Below are positions 35,701 through 47,200 of a stretch of 64,000 bases of DNA, piece by piece (position 1 is the first letter of the stretch; every line of letters starts with the position of its first letter). Source of the stretch: Cloeon dipterum (taxonomy: Eukaryota > Arthropoda > Insecta > Ephemeroptera > Baetidae); contig NC_088787.1 of assembly GCF_949628265.1 (NCBI RefSeq), positions 6,872,501 through 6,936,500 on the forward strand. Reading direction: 5' to 3'. Both the position numbers and the translations under genes were made by a program. The notes beneath the pieces were generated by a model that saw nothing but the letters and a program-made list of their open reading frames with translations, did not search any database and had not been told where the DNA came from.

Positions 35701-38539
35701 ATGCGGGATTTATGCAACCCTGAAAATAATCCTCCCTTAACCATGTGCGAGCTCTTTGGTAACCACTATTGCATGATAATAACCTGATTGGCGGGACAAG
35801 AGCGCATGCATTGAAACTGCTGACTGCTGGCCCTGTATGTGTTGAAGAACTGTTTTGAGTTCAGAGCTGCTGCCTGTGAAATGATAACCCACTGAATCTG
35901 TGCATTTATATAATTTAAAATGAACAGTAGTTGTTGTTCCTCTAGAGATATTGAACCCATGTCTCACCTCCCTCTAATTATGTTCACAATTTAACTTGAT
36001 ATGGCAATGTATGGGGCAAAAACAGCCCTGCAGAACCATAATAATGATCATTTTTGAAACTTAAAAGGCTGAGTTTAGTTATAATTATGAATTTATACAT
36101 ACAACATTTTGTAGAAGAATTGATGTGGAGCTGCTTTCTTCTCGTACTCTAACCAATACAGGATTGGCAGTGTGCACTGGATGTCCTTAAACGGAACATC
36201 AATACAGGAGATGGTGCCAAAAACCTCTCTCTTGTCGGCCATCGTCTCCAAGATAGACTCGTGGCACTGCCTAAAATTTAAAATTATAGCAAAATTGCAA
36301 ACAGTTGAAGGGCATGCTGTATTATCTGTTTGAATTTTTCTAAAATAAAGTGATACAATTAACAACTTAATTGTGTAGCAACCAGTCTTGAAAATAATGT
36401 GGGACCAATAAATCTAAGCTATATAACGGTGTTACTTGGAATGGAAGACACGACAAGGCATTTCAATTATATTTTTAGTAAAATCTAAGTGAAAGAGTAC
36501 AAAACTCTCTCTCTCTTATTAGAAGAATTCAATTTCTGAAAGTAAATCAATTAAAATAATTTCAATTTCTGGTCCAAAACCTTTGCAACCATTTCAAATT
36601 TTGACTGAAAGTTAAGGCACCAAGGACTCACATGAAGAGGCGCACGTGACAGTGACCTTCAACGCCAGCTCCATCTCTTGCTTTGACCAAATACTGCACT
36701 TGGCCAAAGTATGGTGTTTCCAGCTTGCGGCCAGTCACTACTAGTTTACTGGGGCAGGAGAACCTGATGAAGGTTCCAGCCTCTACGGTGATACTGTCAG
36801 ATCTTTGGTCGATTTCAATGTGTCTAGAATTGAAATGGTTGTAGAGCTATGAAAGAAGCAAACTAAAAAAATTACCTGATGTAGTCGAGGTTAGTGTTCA
36901 ATTTGCCAAGGGTAGCTCCAGCAACGTATTTCCTTCCTTTGGCTGGCAGTGCCTCAAATTCGCTGATTTTTTCTGAAAACTCTTCACTAGTTCCTTTACC
37001 ATGGTCAACCTGCACAAGACACAAGATGAATAGAGCAATTTATGCAATTTAACAGTTCCTTACGCTTTTGCCAACAATGTTCATATGCTCCTCGAAGACA
37101 TGCGAAAAAGCTTGGTTGACAATTGGTGTGGTTGTGGCTTTAGTGATGCTTGGGACCTTGGACTTCTTGATGTGCACTTTAGTGCCTTTCTCCTTTTTGC
37201 GCGCGTCTAGATTGGCCAGGTCGCAGAACTCCCGGTAGAATGAGAGTAAGAGGAGGTGCGCGTCATTGGTACCATCCTCATTAGGATATTGGAAAAATGC
37301 GGTGACATGGTCGTGAATGAACTGCGCGTAGTTAACCAAATCTTCCAGCGTGGGAATGGTCAACAGCGGATTGTCCAAAGTCTATCAAACAAAAAATAAT
37401 GTTAATTTCAAATCACAAGAAAACACCTTCATCTGCTACTCTTCTATATCATTGACAAAATTCTGTTAATGGCCAGATTCGCACAATTAAAAGTGAAATG
37501 ATTGTGAATTTTTAATATAAAAAATTTCATGACATGAAAAGTTAGCCCTATAACCAACCAATTTCTTTCCTGCACTTCTGAAAAATTCTCTATAGTTGAT
37601 TGCCTCAAAAAATTCAACAATTTGATAGGTAATTCTTACCGAGAAATCCGAGAGAACTTCGTCAAGGGTTGCATCGTTGCTCTCCATCATGTTTTTAATG
37701 AGGTGATTGGCACAGTGGAACATATTCAGCAGGTTCGAGAAGAACGGTTCATACTCCTTGGCCACACTCATCACTTTGTAGTTAGCAAATTCAGACACCA
37801 CCAATAGATTGACATGGGCTGTGCCGAAGCCAGAGATACACCACTCACTGATTGTGGAGGATTTTTGGCAAATGATGCCTGCTGACGAATCTAAAATAGT
37901 AAAATATTGATTAGGTTTCAAATCACTGATAATAACTTGAAGAATGAAGCAATTATTGTATTAATACTAACTTCCAACTGCTCTGATAGTACCAGCCATG
38001 AATAGATCTTTATCGGTTTCGACCAAATTTGAGTCAATGCTGCACAAGTGGTTGTCCTTGCAGAAGAACCTGATATTTGCGAAAAATACAGGTGTGATTC
38101 TTTTTAACATTCACAAGGAAGCTTCTCTCGACTTACTTAGCGTCATAGACCTCAAGAATTGGCAACCCATTGGATTCATCATGCTCCGAATCCGCCGACT
38201 GCAAAGACTCGTCTGTGAGCAAAATGGGTTCGTCGATGTAGTTGGCGTCAGGGGCAGTAACGCAGGCTGCAGTCGAGGGATTGGCGCCGCAATCTTTGCA
38301 AGGGGATGTCGTGAATTTAGAAAATCTGTAAATTTTAAGCATTTGACTCATTAAATGCAAATCCTTCCCAGCATTCTATTTAATACTAACTTTGGCTTCT
38401 TAGCAGCTGGCTTTGAACTCGCCCTTCGCTTACGGTCATTGTTCTTTGCAGGGCTTGATACCTGATCCTTCTCTCTTTTACGGGATTTCCTAGGCCGGAG
38501 TAGAGCAGGAATACTCCCTTCCTCTCTTGGACTGTCCAT
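29727..38539 (-). CDS. Dnmt1: DNA (cytosine-5)-methyltransferase 1, without a CXXC domain
   Basis: 21 in-phase exons: 38391-38539, 38137-38325, 37972-38069, 37640-37890, 37064-37381, 36876-37009, 36632-36823, 36103-36270, 34834-34966, 34666-34764, 34376-34616, 33855-34048, 32927-33160, 32747-32878, 31954-32156, 31794-31899, 31559-31726, 31344-31498, 30263-30497, 30083-30199, 29727-29786; 1191 residues. It maintains CpG methylation after replication. Order: basic leader (1-49), RFTS (about 50-335), two BAH domains (about 340-545, 575-722) and the catalytic domain. Catalytic motifs: [10 protein letters not shown] (I), [14 protein letters not shown] (IV, Cys826), [10 protein letters not shown] (VI), [13 protein letters not shown] (VIII) and [17 protein letters not shown] (IX/X). 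The CXXC finger and the autoinhibitory linker usually found between RFTS and BAH1 are absent: the intron there (37010-37063) is only 54 bases. No DMAP1-binding domain is seen. The start is the first ATG of the first coding exon; the frame is open further 5' to about 38577, so an upstream start is possible. Confidence 0.96.
30943..31249 (+). mobile_element. hAT-like MITE, copy 1, in a DNMT1 intron
   Basis: Starts CAGGGTTGCA, like the other copies, and shares the internal motif TTTCTTGCACAAGAAATTGG; the right end is degraded (GCAAACCTC) and no target duplication remains. Same orientation as the copy at 40329. Confidence 0.75.
33288..33637 (-). mobile_element. hAT-like MITE, copy 2, in a DNMT1 intron
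   Basis: Terminal inverted repeats CAGGGTTGCA and TTGCAACTCTG with the shared internal sequence ACTTGCGCAAGAAATT, in inverse orientation to copies 1 and 4. No target duplication seen. Confidence 0.78.
35399..35722 (-). mobile_element. hAT-like MITE, copy 3, with intact target duplication
   Basis: Ends CAGGGTTACA and TGCAACCCTG; flanked by a perfect 8-base direct repeat, AAAATAAT, at 35391-35398 and 35723-35730. Eight-base target duplications and CAGGG ends are typical of the hAT superfamily. Too short to encode a transposase. It sits in the DNMT1 intron between the two halves of the BAH1/BAH2 linker. Confidence 0.88.
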
Positions 38540-39575
38540 TGCTTGGTGGTTTTCTTCAGATCTATAGGACAATGTAGACAACGCCAGTCGAGTCCAATTA
38601 AATCTGCTCCGTCTGAAAAAATTATAGGGTTAATCTATGTATTCCAGATTTTGAAATTTAGGCATTTGTGAGATTACTTTCAAAACTCAAGGACGTGAAA
38701 GATAATTTGTTAAGCTTCCAGCTGCAGTTTTCGTGATTTTACAGTGTTACTTGTCTGCTGCTAACAAAAGCACACGCCGTTGTAAGCAGGTTTGCAAAAA
38801 ACCCCATTTAAAAAAATGCAGTCGGTGGTAAAAAGCGGTTTTTATCAAATTAAACTCAAACAAATGCATTAAAAATAATATTAAATTAAAAAATTACATA
38901 CATTGACGAACGAGGGCAGTTTTTGGCTTTAAAAATATGCGGCTATACCGAAAAATTCTTGACGAATTCAGAAACATAAAATTATGACTCAATTTACGCT
39001 GCCTAATCTGAGCGTCTCCGTAATTTCCGAAGCCAAAATATGTACGCATTACGCTCCAAATCATTCTTTGAAAGAACTCTCAAGACTCAAAATCGAAAAT
39101 TTAAAATATGTATGTATGTATGTATTATACATTTCTAAATTATGGTGACCGAAAACTACGTTTTATAAGCATTATCAAGCTCCAAAACGAAAAAAATTAT
39201 ATGTACATACATATATCCTATGTACATGAATGTACATACATACATGCATACATATACCTTTTGGTGGATGTATGTACATACCATTTATTGGCCCGCTGAC
39301 GCATGTATGTATGTATCATAAATTACTTTTTGTCCGGACGCGTAATGCAGAACTCGCACAACGGTTCAGAACAGGCAATATCATACATTCAAAAAATTCT
39401 TCGCAGACTGCAGTCGGCTATGTACATATTGTGTATTGTGTACATTACAACTTAAATGATATTTTTTTACATACTAATTGAACCTTTCTGTGTCAAATTT
39501 TCCCAATTTTGTTTTCAGGGCGTGCAGAATTTATGTAATACATAATACATACATAGTCAAAGTATGTACATACCT
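38540..39575 (-). other. DNMT1 5' UTR intron, including a partial repeat
   Basis: Between the first coding exon and a probable noncoding exon 1 (39576 upward). Near 38787-38880 there is a repeat fragment (GGTTTGCAAAAAACCCC...AAAATGCAGT) also found at 48199. No additional conserved coding sequence was found. Confidence 0.45.
39100..39570. repeat. Degenerate TATG/TACA-rich tract
   Basis: Many copies of TATG, TACATA and CATACATACATG (for example 39109-39124, 39203-39252 and 39302-39317), making a degenerate tetranucleotide microsatellite next to the DNMT1 5' end. Confidence 0.75.
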
Positions 39576-39900
39576 TGCGGTGATTAGCGTCTCTGTCTCT
39601 TTGCCTTTATGCCGTTTGCATTAGATGGTAAACGATGGTAAATATGCGTGCGTGCAGGAACTTGTCTTGCAGCTCTTTTCGCTCTTTTGACTCTTTTCTT
39701 CCTCAGCTCGTGTTTGCATCGAAATACACCAGTAGCAGCAACACCATCCCTTCCCCTCAAGTGGCTCCAGCCAAAAATAGGGGGAATGGGGACTGTCGCT
39801 TTCCGATCACTCACACTCGCGCTTCTCGTTTCTCGCTCTGATGGAAAGAGACAACGATACAACGTCAAATTCCCTATCCTAGCGAGAACGAACGAGAAGC
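39576..39900 (-). other. Probable noncoding first exon of DNMT1
   Basis: On the minus strand a strong donor (CAAG|GTATGTACAT) lies at 39575/39576 and an in-frame TAA precedes it, so any frame ends before the splice. Position and GC content fit the first exon and promoter of DNMT1. The transcription start cannot be fixed from sequence. Confidence 0.4.
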
Positions 39901-40328
39901 GTAAGCAGAGTTGGGCGAAAAGTGTGAGTTTTACAAAATAATTTCCATTGCAAGCCACTGAAATCGATTTAACCGTCAGAATAATTGCTTCTCCAGCCTT
40001 TAGCTGCATCTATTTAGTTCGTTTTGTCGTGTTGCGGCATTCTACAGTATAATTCCAATTCTGTATGTAATTATGTATGTAATGAAACTTTGACTGCAAG
40101 TGTGTAGTTTTGTGTTATCATGGTGACATTTTTCGTTTCCGTAATGTTTATTAGCATGGTTAATACATATTCGTCGTTTTATTGTTTTCAGATGCTTTCG
40201 CATTTCTTCGCAAAGTTGACTGAAAACGCTTTTGCTCCAATGAAGCGGCTTGACTGGATTTATTATATGTAACCAGAGGTATCAACATGTATGTTCCGTA
40301 CACAAACGCAATATGTAATTATTTAAAT
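39901..40328. other. Upstream flank of DNMT1
   Basis: AT-rich, no coding sequence supported. Confidence 0.4.
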
Positions 40329-40669
40329 CAGGGTTGTTTAAAAAATGTTCAACGTTTTTTTTTTCAATTTTTATCAGTTTCTTGCAGGCCATGTTTGCAC
40401 CTCAGTTTCAAATAATTTTCTAATTATTCGCTCATATGACCTCGACTTGCAATATTTTTAAAGAAATTTAAGCAGCAAAAATAGCAATTTAAAAGAATAA
40501 ATACATATGTACAGTAGAGGAAATGTTGACCAAATCTGACCGCAAATTTTAGATTTTCACAGGGGAGACATGGAATATTATAAATTCATTTCTTACGCAA
40601 GAAATTGGTAAAAATTGAGTGGCAAAAACCAGTGGTGAAAAAAACCGGGTGGTGAATAATGCAACCCTG
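40329..40669 (+). mobile_element. hAT-like MITE, copy 4, with intact target duplication
   Basis: Ends CAGGGTTG and CAACCCTG, flanked by the perfect 8-base repeat ATTTAAAT at 40321-40328 and 40670-40677. Internal TTTCTTACGCAAGAAATTGG matches the other copies. Confidence 0.9.
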
Positions 40670-40761
40670 ATTTAAATTTTGTACCTTAATTAAATTATGA
40701 AATTATTATTGGTTAGGTCTACGATAAGAGGCTTGACCATGTATGTTCCCTCTCATTCCAG

Positions 40762-41225
40762 CTCTAAACCTGCTCACACACCCTCGTCATAGATTTATCT
40801 GGATTTGTCAGCGCTTATGATTGCGGCGAGTACCTGGTCAAAACTGATCTGCAGGTTGAGGTTCCCTCAAGTTGCCGTGGACGTCGGGTCTTGGCCTGAA
40901 GAGTTCCATTGATGTTGGAGGTAAAAACTTGTTGTGCGCCAAAAAATAAATCAACTTCGTTAGCTAATTGATTTTGTTTTGGACTCAGCTGGCGTGGTTG
41001 ACCCTGACTATCGTGAAAATCTTGGAGTTTTTTTTTTCAACCTTAGTGACAAAGAATAAAATTGCTCAGTTGATCTACGAGAAAATTATCCTCCCCATGA
41101 TGGAAGTCAAGCACGGTATAAGTTCAGACTAGTGATGTAGAATTTTCTGTGTTCATGCATTAATTAATTTAGTATAGAGTCTTGAGGAAGCAACTTGAGG
41201 AGCAGCTGGGTTTGAATGTATACAG
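40762..41225 (+). pseudogene. dUTPase pseudogene with introns retained
   Basis: Three former exons. 40762-40920 encodes SAYDC, then VKTDLQVEVPSSC. 40989-41115 encodes AGVVDPDYRENLGV and, in another frame, IAQLIYEKI. About 41173-41225 encodes LEEAT, stop, GAAGF. These match the family motifs SAYD, VVD.DYRG.V, AQL and the C-terminal (R)G.GGFGSTG. Damage: a frame break at the APRSGL active-site motif, an in-frame TAA and a missing block before AQL, and TGA where the family has Ar in (E)RG(A/S)GGFG. The functional enzyme hydrolyses dUTP to dUMP. Retained introns show DNA-level duplication, not retrotransposition. Confidence 0.8.
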
Positions 41226-42284
41226 GGGTGCACTTAACCTATTACCCTCAACTGCTGATAGGTGATTTCTCACCGTCCATGGTAAAAATCTCCACACATT
41301 GTCCTTAATTTATTAGCCATTATTATAAATTAGTTAAAAATACCAACTTGCTAATTTAACCATGATTTAAACTAATTGAAACTTACATTACTCGGTGTTT
41401 GGCGGCGTGCGTAACTGAAGACCGTCCAAAAAAATTGCTCAAAATTTAATGCCCCCGTCTATATCTGGAGAAATCCAGAAATAGTGGCAACAATCTCTGC
41501 TCTTTACGAGTTCCTAGCGCACGTTTCCGCGTTTTCTGATTTAACCACAACATTTAAAGCGCCTGGCTTTCCTCACGTGAAAGCAGTTAGTGGCTAATTT
41601 ACTATCTGCGCACAAATTCTGGCAAAACAATATCAATTTAACATCGTTTAATTCTATCCAGTTGAGTATTGAGTAATAGGCTCTGAATAAAATTCACTTG
41701 GGAGATGGCAATAGTCAACAGATGGCGAGCTTTACAAATACATTTTCAAAACCTTAAATACACCCCACGACGGTCTCTGATCTTTTTGAAAAGTAAAATC
41801 GATCGCAATACTCCTCACACCCCTGTGATCATCGATAACATAAAGCAGTGGCAGACACGCTTATGTGATGTCTGGCGCGGGCCTCACGACTTGAATCTCC
41901 CTTTTGTGTAAAGGCCATGAGCGGCCTGAGGTTGACACGCGTTTAAAACATCGGACGGCAGATTTTTTATAATGTGCAGAGGAACGAACAAAAAATCCTT
42001 TTGTTTCAAATAAGTTCCTAAGTCTCCTCGTACTTCTCCATCACTTAAAATCATACTTTTGATCAAGCCTATTAAGGGAAATGACCGATCATTTCCAAGC
42101 TAAAATTAAAACGCTGTAGGGTTGTAGAAGCAGAAAAGGGTGGAGACGGCAGAGAGACCGTTATAAATTAAATAACAATGTTTTAAACAATCAAAATCTG
42201 ACTTTTATTGATTTTATTCAAATTTTAAACCTTTTAGGTTGCATCTGAAACGCGTGCCTGTCAGCGACTTTGCAAGTGGAGAGC
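41226..42284. other. Spacer between two pseudogene-like loci
   Basis: Short open frames at 41705-41911 (plus) and 41884-42066 (minus) lack splice support or motifs. Nothing else recognised. Confidence 0.45.
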
Positions 42285-42649
42285 ATGGAGGACGTCCAGC
42301 CCGAGGACGAAGAGTTTCGTCTCGAGCCCATTACCAACGAAAGCTTCATCTTGACTCCAGGCCAGAACTATGAGCATTTTAGGATCATGTTGCTCTAGCA
42401 GTAGACGGAGCTGACCATGTAGGACAAGAATTGCACCCTCAGCATCCTCTTCGTCTTCCTGGAGGACCAGGGCAGCTTCGGCTGCGAGCTGAAACCCTGG
42501 ATGGGTCTTGTGCGTCTGGTGAGTTCTTGTTTAGATTTTTTTATTTGGATTTAACTCTCTTTCGCTTTCAGACCAAAAACCAATCTACGTTTGCGGCCAA
42601 GACAGTGTTCTCAATTTTGAAAAGCCAGCTTAAGCCGCAGGATGCTTAA
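42285..42649 (+). pseudogene. Two-exon ORF interrupted by three in-frame TAG codons
   Basis: ATG at 42285, then 234 bases in one frame to a good donor (CTG|GTGAGT), an acceptor (TTTCAG at 42566-42571) and 78 bases to a TAA, 104 codons in all. The frame is broken only by TAG at 42396, 42402 and 42420, all within 27 bases; the flanking peptide looks coding (acidic N-terminus, later LFVFLEDQGSFGCELKPWMG). Each TAG could derive from CAG (Gln) by one transition. I do not recognise the family. Most likely a pseudogene; an unknown 5' exon that bypasses the stops is also possible. Confidence 0.5.
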
Positions 42650-44230
42650 AACCAGATGAAATCAATCAAGTCTTGCCGGGCTTAAATTGGCATTTTTTAA
42701 ATTAGTAGAATTTTTAATTTTGAGGAGAACATTTTCAGTAGGTGCCTAATCTTGTATCACCATCAATTTATTAAAATAAATTGATTTTTAATAATCTTGG
42801 TACGTGTTTCAGCTTTAGTTAATGTCCTGTTCATGAGGTGGTACTAACCTGTTCAGGCTGAGATACAGAAAATTGCAAAGGTTTTTGCTCTGCAACTATT
42901 TTAATAAGAAAAATTCAATTTTTTTTTAAAGAAATTTGCACAATCCACAATGCTTTATTTGTTTGTTGGTTAAGTAATTCTTTACATCCTAAATTTCACC
43001 TATTGACGGCAACATATTAACCTCATTTAGTTGTACAAAAATATTAAATAACTCAATCCGTATAGTATTCGTAACTCGCCACTTACTCGTTTTCGCACCT
43101 TTCCAGTGGCTGATGGGCAGACAATTCAATAATTAAATATCTTCGTGCGGAGAAGGGCGAAAAGATTGCCACTTTTGTCGAGCGTAATTTCGCCCTGATT
43201 TCTTTTTCCCCGCATTATTTAAACTTTAAAGCCATGGTTAGAGTGACCACCTTAAAAGGAGATTCATCTACACCACTATTTAAAGGTTTTCTCTCCCAAC
43301 CATCAGCTGACGACGCAAACATCCGCCTCATCATCAGTTGCTCAGCCCGTGGTGAGATCAACACAACGTGGTGTTTTGATAAAAATCATTTCGTTTTTTA
43401 AATCAAGGAATTATCGAATTTTGTGCGCCACGATCGTAGCCCACAGTACACCAACGTAATTGTTCACCATGGATGAAGACCAGGATTGGGTACGAGTGGC
43501 CTAGCTCGCACATGCGGCACAGCCGCAACGCCGAATTTCGAATCAGACGAATAGCTTTGCATCAGCATCGAGTTTTTCTCAAACCTGACTTTGAAGTCCA
43601 CAAATTGTTGGAATTGCGTGGGTATTTCTTTCCAGCAGTTAAGATCATTTAATCCACTCTATTTTAACAACATTATTCTGAGGGAAAGCACTACTATTCA
43701 TACCTAAATTAGGAAATTTTTAGATGTGAAGTTTGATAGCTATCTTATCCTGCGACAAACGCCCTCAATTTTGGAGAAATTTTGCATTTTTACGATTTTT
43801 ACAGTAGCGAAAAATTTGATTATTGCATATATTATAACTGTAGAAAAAACTGATTCATCAATTATTGCATCCAACAATTCAGATAATATGTACATAGTAT
43901 ATAATTGTCTTGTAAATTGATAAGAAGTTTTGTATTGCGCGTATTGCGTATGTATTGCATTCGTAATTTACGTAGCGATAGCAAGTTTTCGCGCCTTCCA
44001 CCTTTCATGCTGCTTTGGCGCGTGATTATGAAAACCTCGTCACGTCATTGGCTGCTTCCCGAGCCAGTCGCCGTTCTTGAAGCAGCGGCTCAGTCAAAAC
44101 CGAAACAAACAGCCAGCCGACAGACCGACGTGAATCGCACGTGTGTTTAGATTTCAGACACACATATGATGCATTCTTGAACTTTACCAAATTTTCAAAC
44201 ACATCACTGAATTAAGTCAAAGAAGCGAAA
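42650..44230. other. Gap upstream of UTP20
   Basis: Mostly AT-rich. On the minus strand 43430-43600 holds a short esterase/neuroligin-like peptide (YPILVFIHGE) in a broken frame. 44030-44230 is GC-richer and is the likely UTP20 promoter and 5' UTR. Confidence 0.45.
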
Positions 44231-47200
44231 ATGAAAAACAAACCGACGAGACACAAAGAAACAAACGCGTTTCGAGTGAGTCTGCTTTAAAATTCAGCCC
44301 ATTTTAATCGACTAAATATTATCTTGATTTCTTTTCGCAGTTTCAATCATTCTCGGAGCGTATTGCGTCTCTTCAAATCGATGTTTACCACAAAATTCAC
44401 GCGTACGACCCGGATGCCGAGGAGGGCGAGACGAACCTGCAGAATGCCATCGAGAAGTGGACAGTGCAGAACGCAACTGAGGGCTTCGAAAAGTGTCTCA
44501 GGGCTCTGCCCGACTGCAAGAACCTCGAGCTGATTGTGCTCTACAAAGACAAAATCGCCGGCATCCTCTTCGAGCACATCAGAAAACACGACCCAGCCAC
44601 TCTTCAGGCTCTCCTCGAGTAAATAAATTATTTTTACACCTATAAAAAGAAGACGGTAAAAAATTGTGTTTTCTGTTCTCAGGTTGCTGGTTGCCCTGGG
44701 AAGGGACCTAGGTGGAGACTTTTTCCCGTTCTTTCCTGAGTGCCTCTCCGTGATTTTCGACCTCATCACGTCCTCAAGAGACCCTGAAGTCTTAGAATGG
44801 ACGTTCCACACGTTGGCCTACCTGTTAAAATTCGTCTGGAAAAGACTGAGCAAAGAGCCGGCCAGCGTTATCTTCAAATTTGTGCTGCCCTTGCTCGAGG
44901 ACTCGCGGTAATATTCCCCTAATTTTGAACCTGAACCTGAATGGTTAGGTAAAATAATAATCAAAATTTCAGACCTGTTTACATCCAAGAGTTTGCAGCT
45001 CAGTGCTTTGCATTTGTGGCCAGGAAGGTGAGGGTGAAGAAAGACCTGATCACAGTCATGGTCCAGACCCTGGATAAGGAGGATGATGTGAGTGAAAATT
45101 AATCCATATGTTTATTAGATTTTTACTCGATTCTTTATTTCAGGGAGTTGAAGGCAGTGGAATTTTGATTTGTGAAACGCTGTACGGGGTCAGTGGCTGT
45201 TTCCACTCGACTGCTGAAGACTTCCTGGCTGAGCTGTTGTCCTCCTTGGCCCGTGAGGACATTAACTGCGACATTCTCAAGAGGGTGATCATGGGAGCGG
45301 TGCAGCGACTGATCCAGAAAGTCAAAAGAGACAATTTCAGTATCTTTTGGACCAAAACTTCAGTATGTGCGACTTATTTGCGTTATAATCTAAAAATAAA
45401 TAAATCATCTGCGTTGTGCAGGACTTTATTGGATTTAATAATTTTTAGGCTGTTGCTGAGAAATTCACCAGCAAATCTCATTTCGATGCGTTGACCAAGC
45501 TGTTGGATGTTGTGCGCGTCGTGTGTAAGACCAAAGGAGGGTCCTACGTGCAGACTTCTGCGGTGGTTTCTCTGCTTAACCGCCTCACTGCCGCGTCACA
45601 AGCCCCTCAACACACTTTGCAGGCGTTGGCCAAAGTTGTCGCCAAAGCGCTTTGCGCCCCAGCTCTCAGACTCACGCAGGAAGAGACTGCGACTTTTGCC
45701 TCGAAGGTAATTCATCTGAAGGAGATTTATTCATCTAGTCAAACTTTTTTAGTTTAGGAGAATAGGAAATGATTATATATATTGCATTATGGGTTGATTG
45801 TTACCCTGAGAATATGCCTTGGGTCACATTTTAGGGCAGACAAGACTGACGGAAAAAATAAGAAATCAATCCCTGGTGTCAAATTCCCATTTGTTGCCAC
45901 TTTAAAGTGGAATTTTTTCATTGAAAAACTACTACTTGCCGTTCAAGAACCTTTAACGTTGACCGATCACATTTTCAAGGTTTTTGCTAGTTTTCTCCGA
46001 AATTAACCATTGACCATTTTCATTGCTATAATTTTAACAATGCGATTTTATCCAATTTTTCCAGATATTAATGATTGAAGACAAGCACATCTTTCTGGGC
46101 TTTGTGGGCAAAGTGATCTCCTGCACTTGCTTTGAGGCATACGTCCTCCAGAAACTAATCAAATTCTGCAAAGAGAATGCGGTGCCTGAAGACTTTCCCA
46201 CGCTGCTGCTGCTCTTGGCCAAAGTCATCGAGGTGAAGGCGCCGCCGTGCCACTCTGGCCTCGAGATTTCCTCCTGGAAGCAGTATCCGCTCGCCCTTAC
46301 GAAAGGGCCGCTGACTGAGTTCATCCTGGAGCAACTGCAATCTGAGAAAATCGCCTCTGTGGTGCCGGCGGTGATGCTCCTGCCGCATCTCTACTGTGTC
46401 GACCGCTCTGCTATGAAAGCCAAGCTCTTGGACCTCATCAAACAGAGCCGCGAGCAGGTCTTCATAATGGGCCTGGCAGTCGAGGCTGCTGTTCATCTGA
46501 TGCTTGTCGATGAGCTGGATCAAGAGTTGATTGTGTCTGTCGCCCTCGAGCACACGGAGCAGCTGGCTGCCCTCCGTATGCTTGATATTTTTGTCACTGC
46601 CAAGAATAACAGAGATAAGAATTTGTTCGATCGCCTCATGCAAGCCAACTTTCACCACCTTTTGTCTTCTCCTCACCACAAGGTACAGATTTATTAATTT
46701 AACCTTTATTTTATTTTTGCAGTTTTCCATAAAGGCCGGCTTTTTTAAAATAATTATTCCAATATGGATTTAACTGGTTTTTAGCTGGCTAAATTGGCTG
46801 TAACAAAATAAAATAATTCAAGTATAAATTTAACATCAAAAATTAAATTCTAACAGTGTTTCAGTAGTAAAAAATTGACTCATTTTAGCGATAAATTCGA
46901 AATGATTGTATACAAGCCAATTTATGCCTGGCAAAAATTGCCTGGATTTAACCACCCTGGCTAAATGTTTTGAATTTTATCCATGAGCACTAAATTACGC
47001 CCAGAAGCGTGCCAAAAAACCATACGAGTCCTTTATTTAGTCGAAAAGTCCGTTTAAAATTCCAATTTGAAATATTTGTCCCTTAAAAGAAATAATTTAC
47101 TCCTCTCTTGACCAATTTCTCCAGTGGCTGATTATTCTTGAAAATTTTAACCGATTTTCTATTAATTGTGTCTTTTCCCTCAGAACCGGGTGCTTGTGAG

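Noticed and set aside
35737-35967. Minus-strand frames between DNMT1 exons near MITE copy 3
   Set aside because: They do not match the BAH linker, and the exons at 36103 and 34966 join in phase directly.
39648-39941. Plus-strand frame that looks like a signal peptide (LAALFALLTLFFL)
   Set aside because: It is antisense to the probable DNMT1 5' exon; the hydrophobic run is the reverse reading of a Lys/Arg-rich stretch, and nothing else supports a gene.
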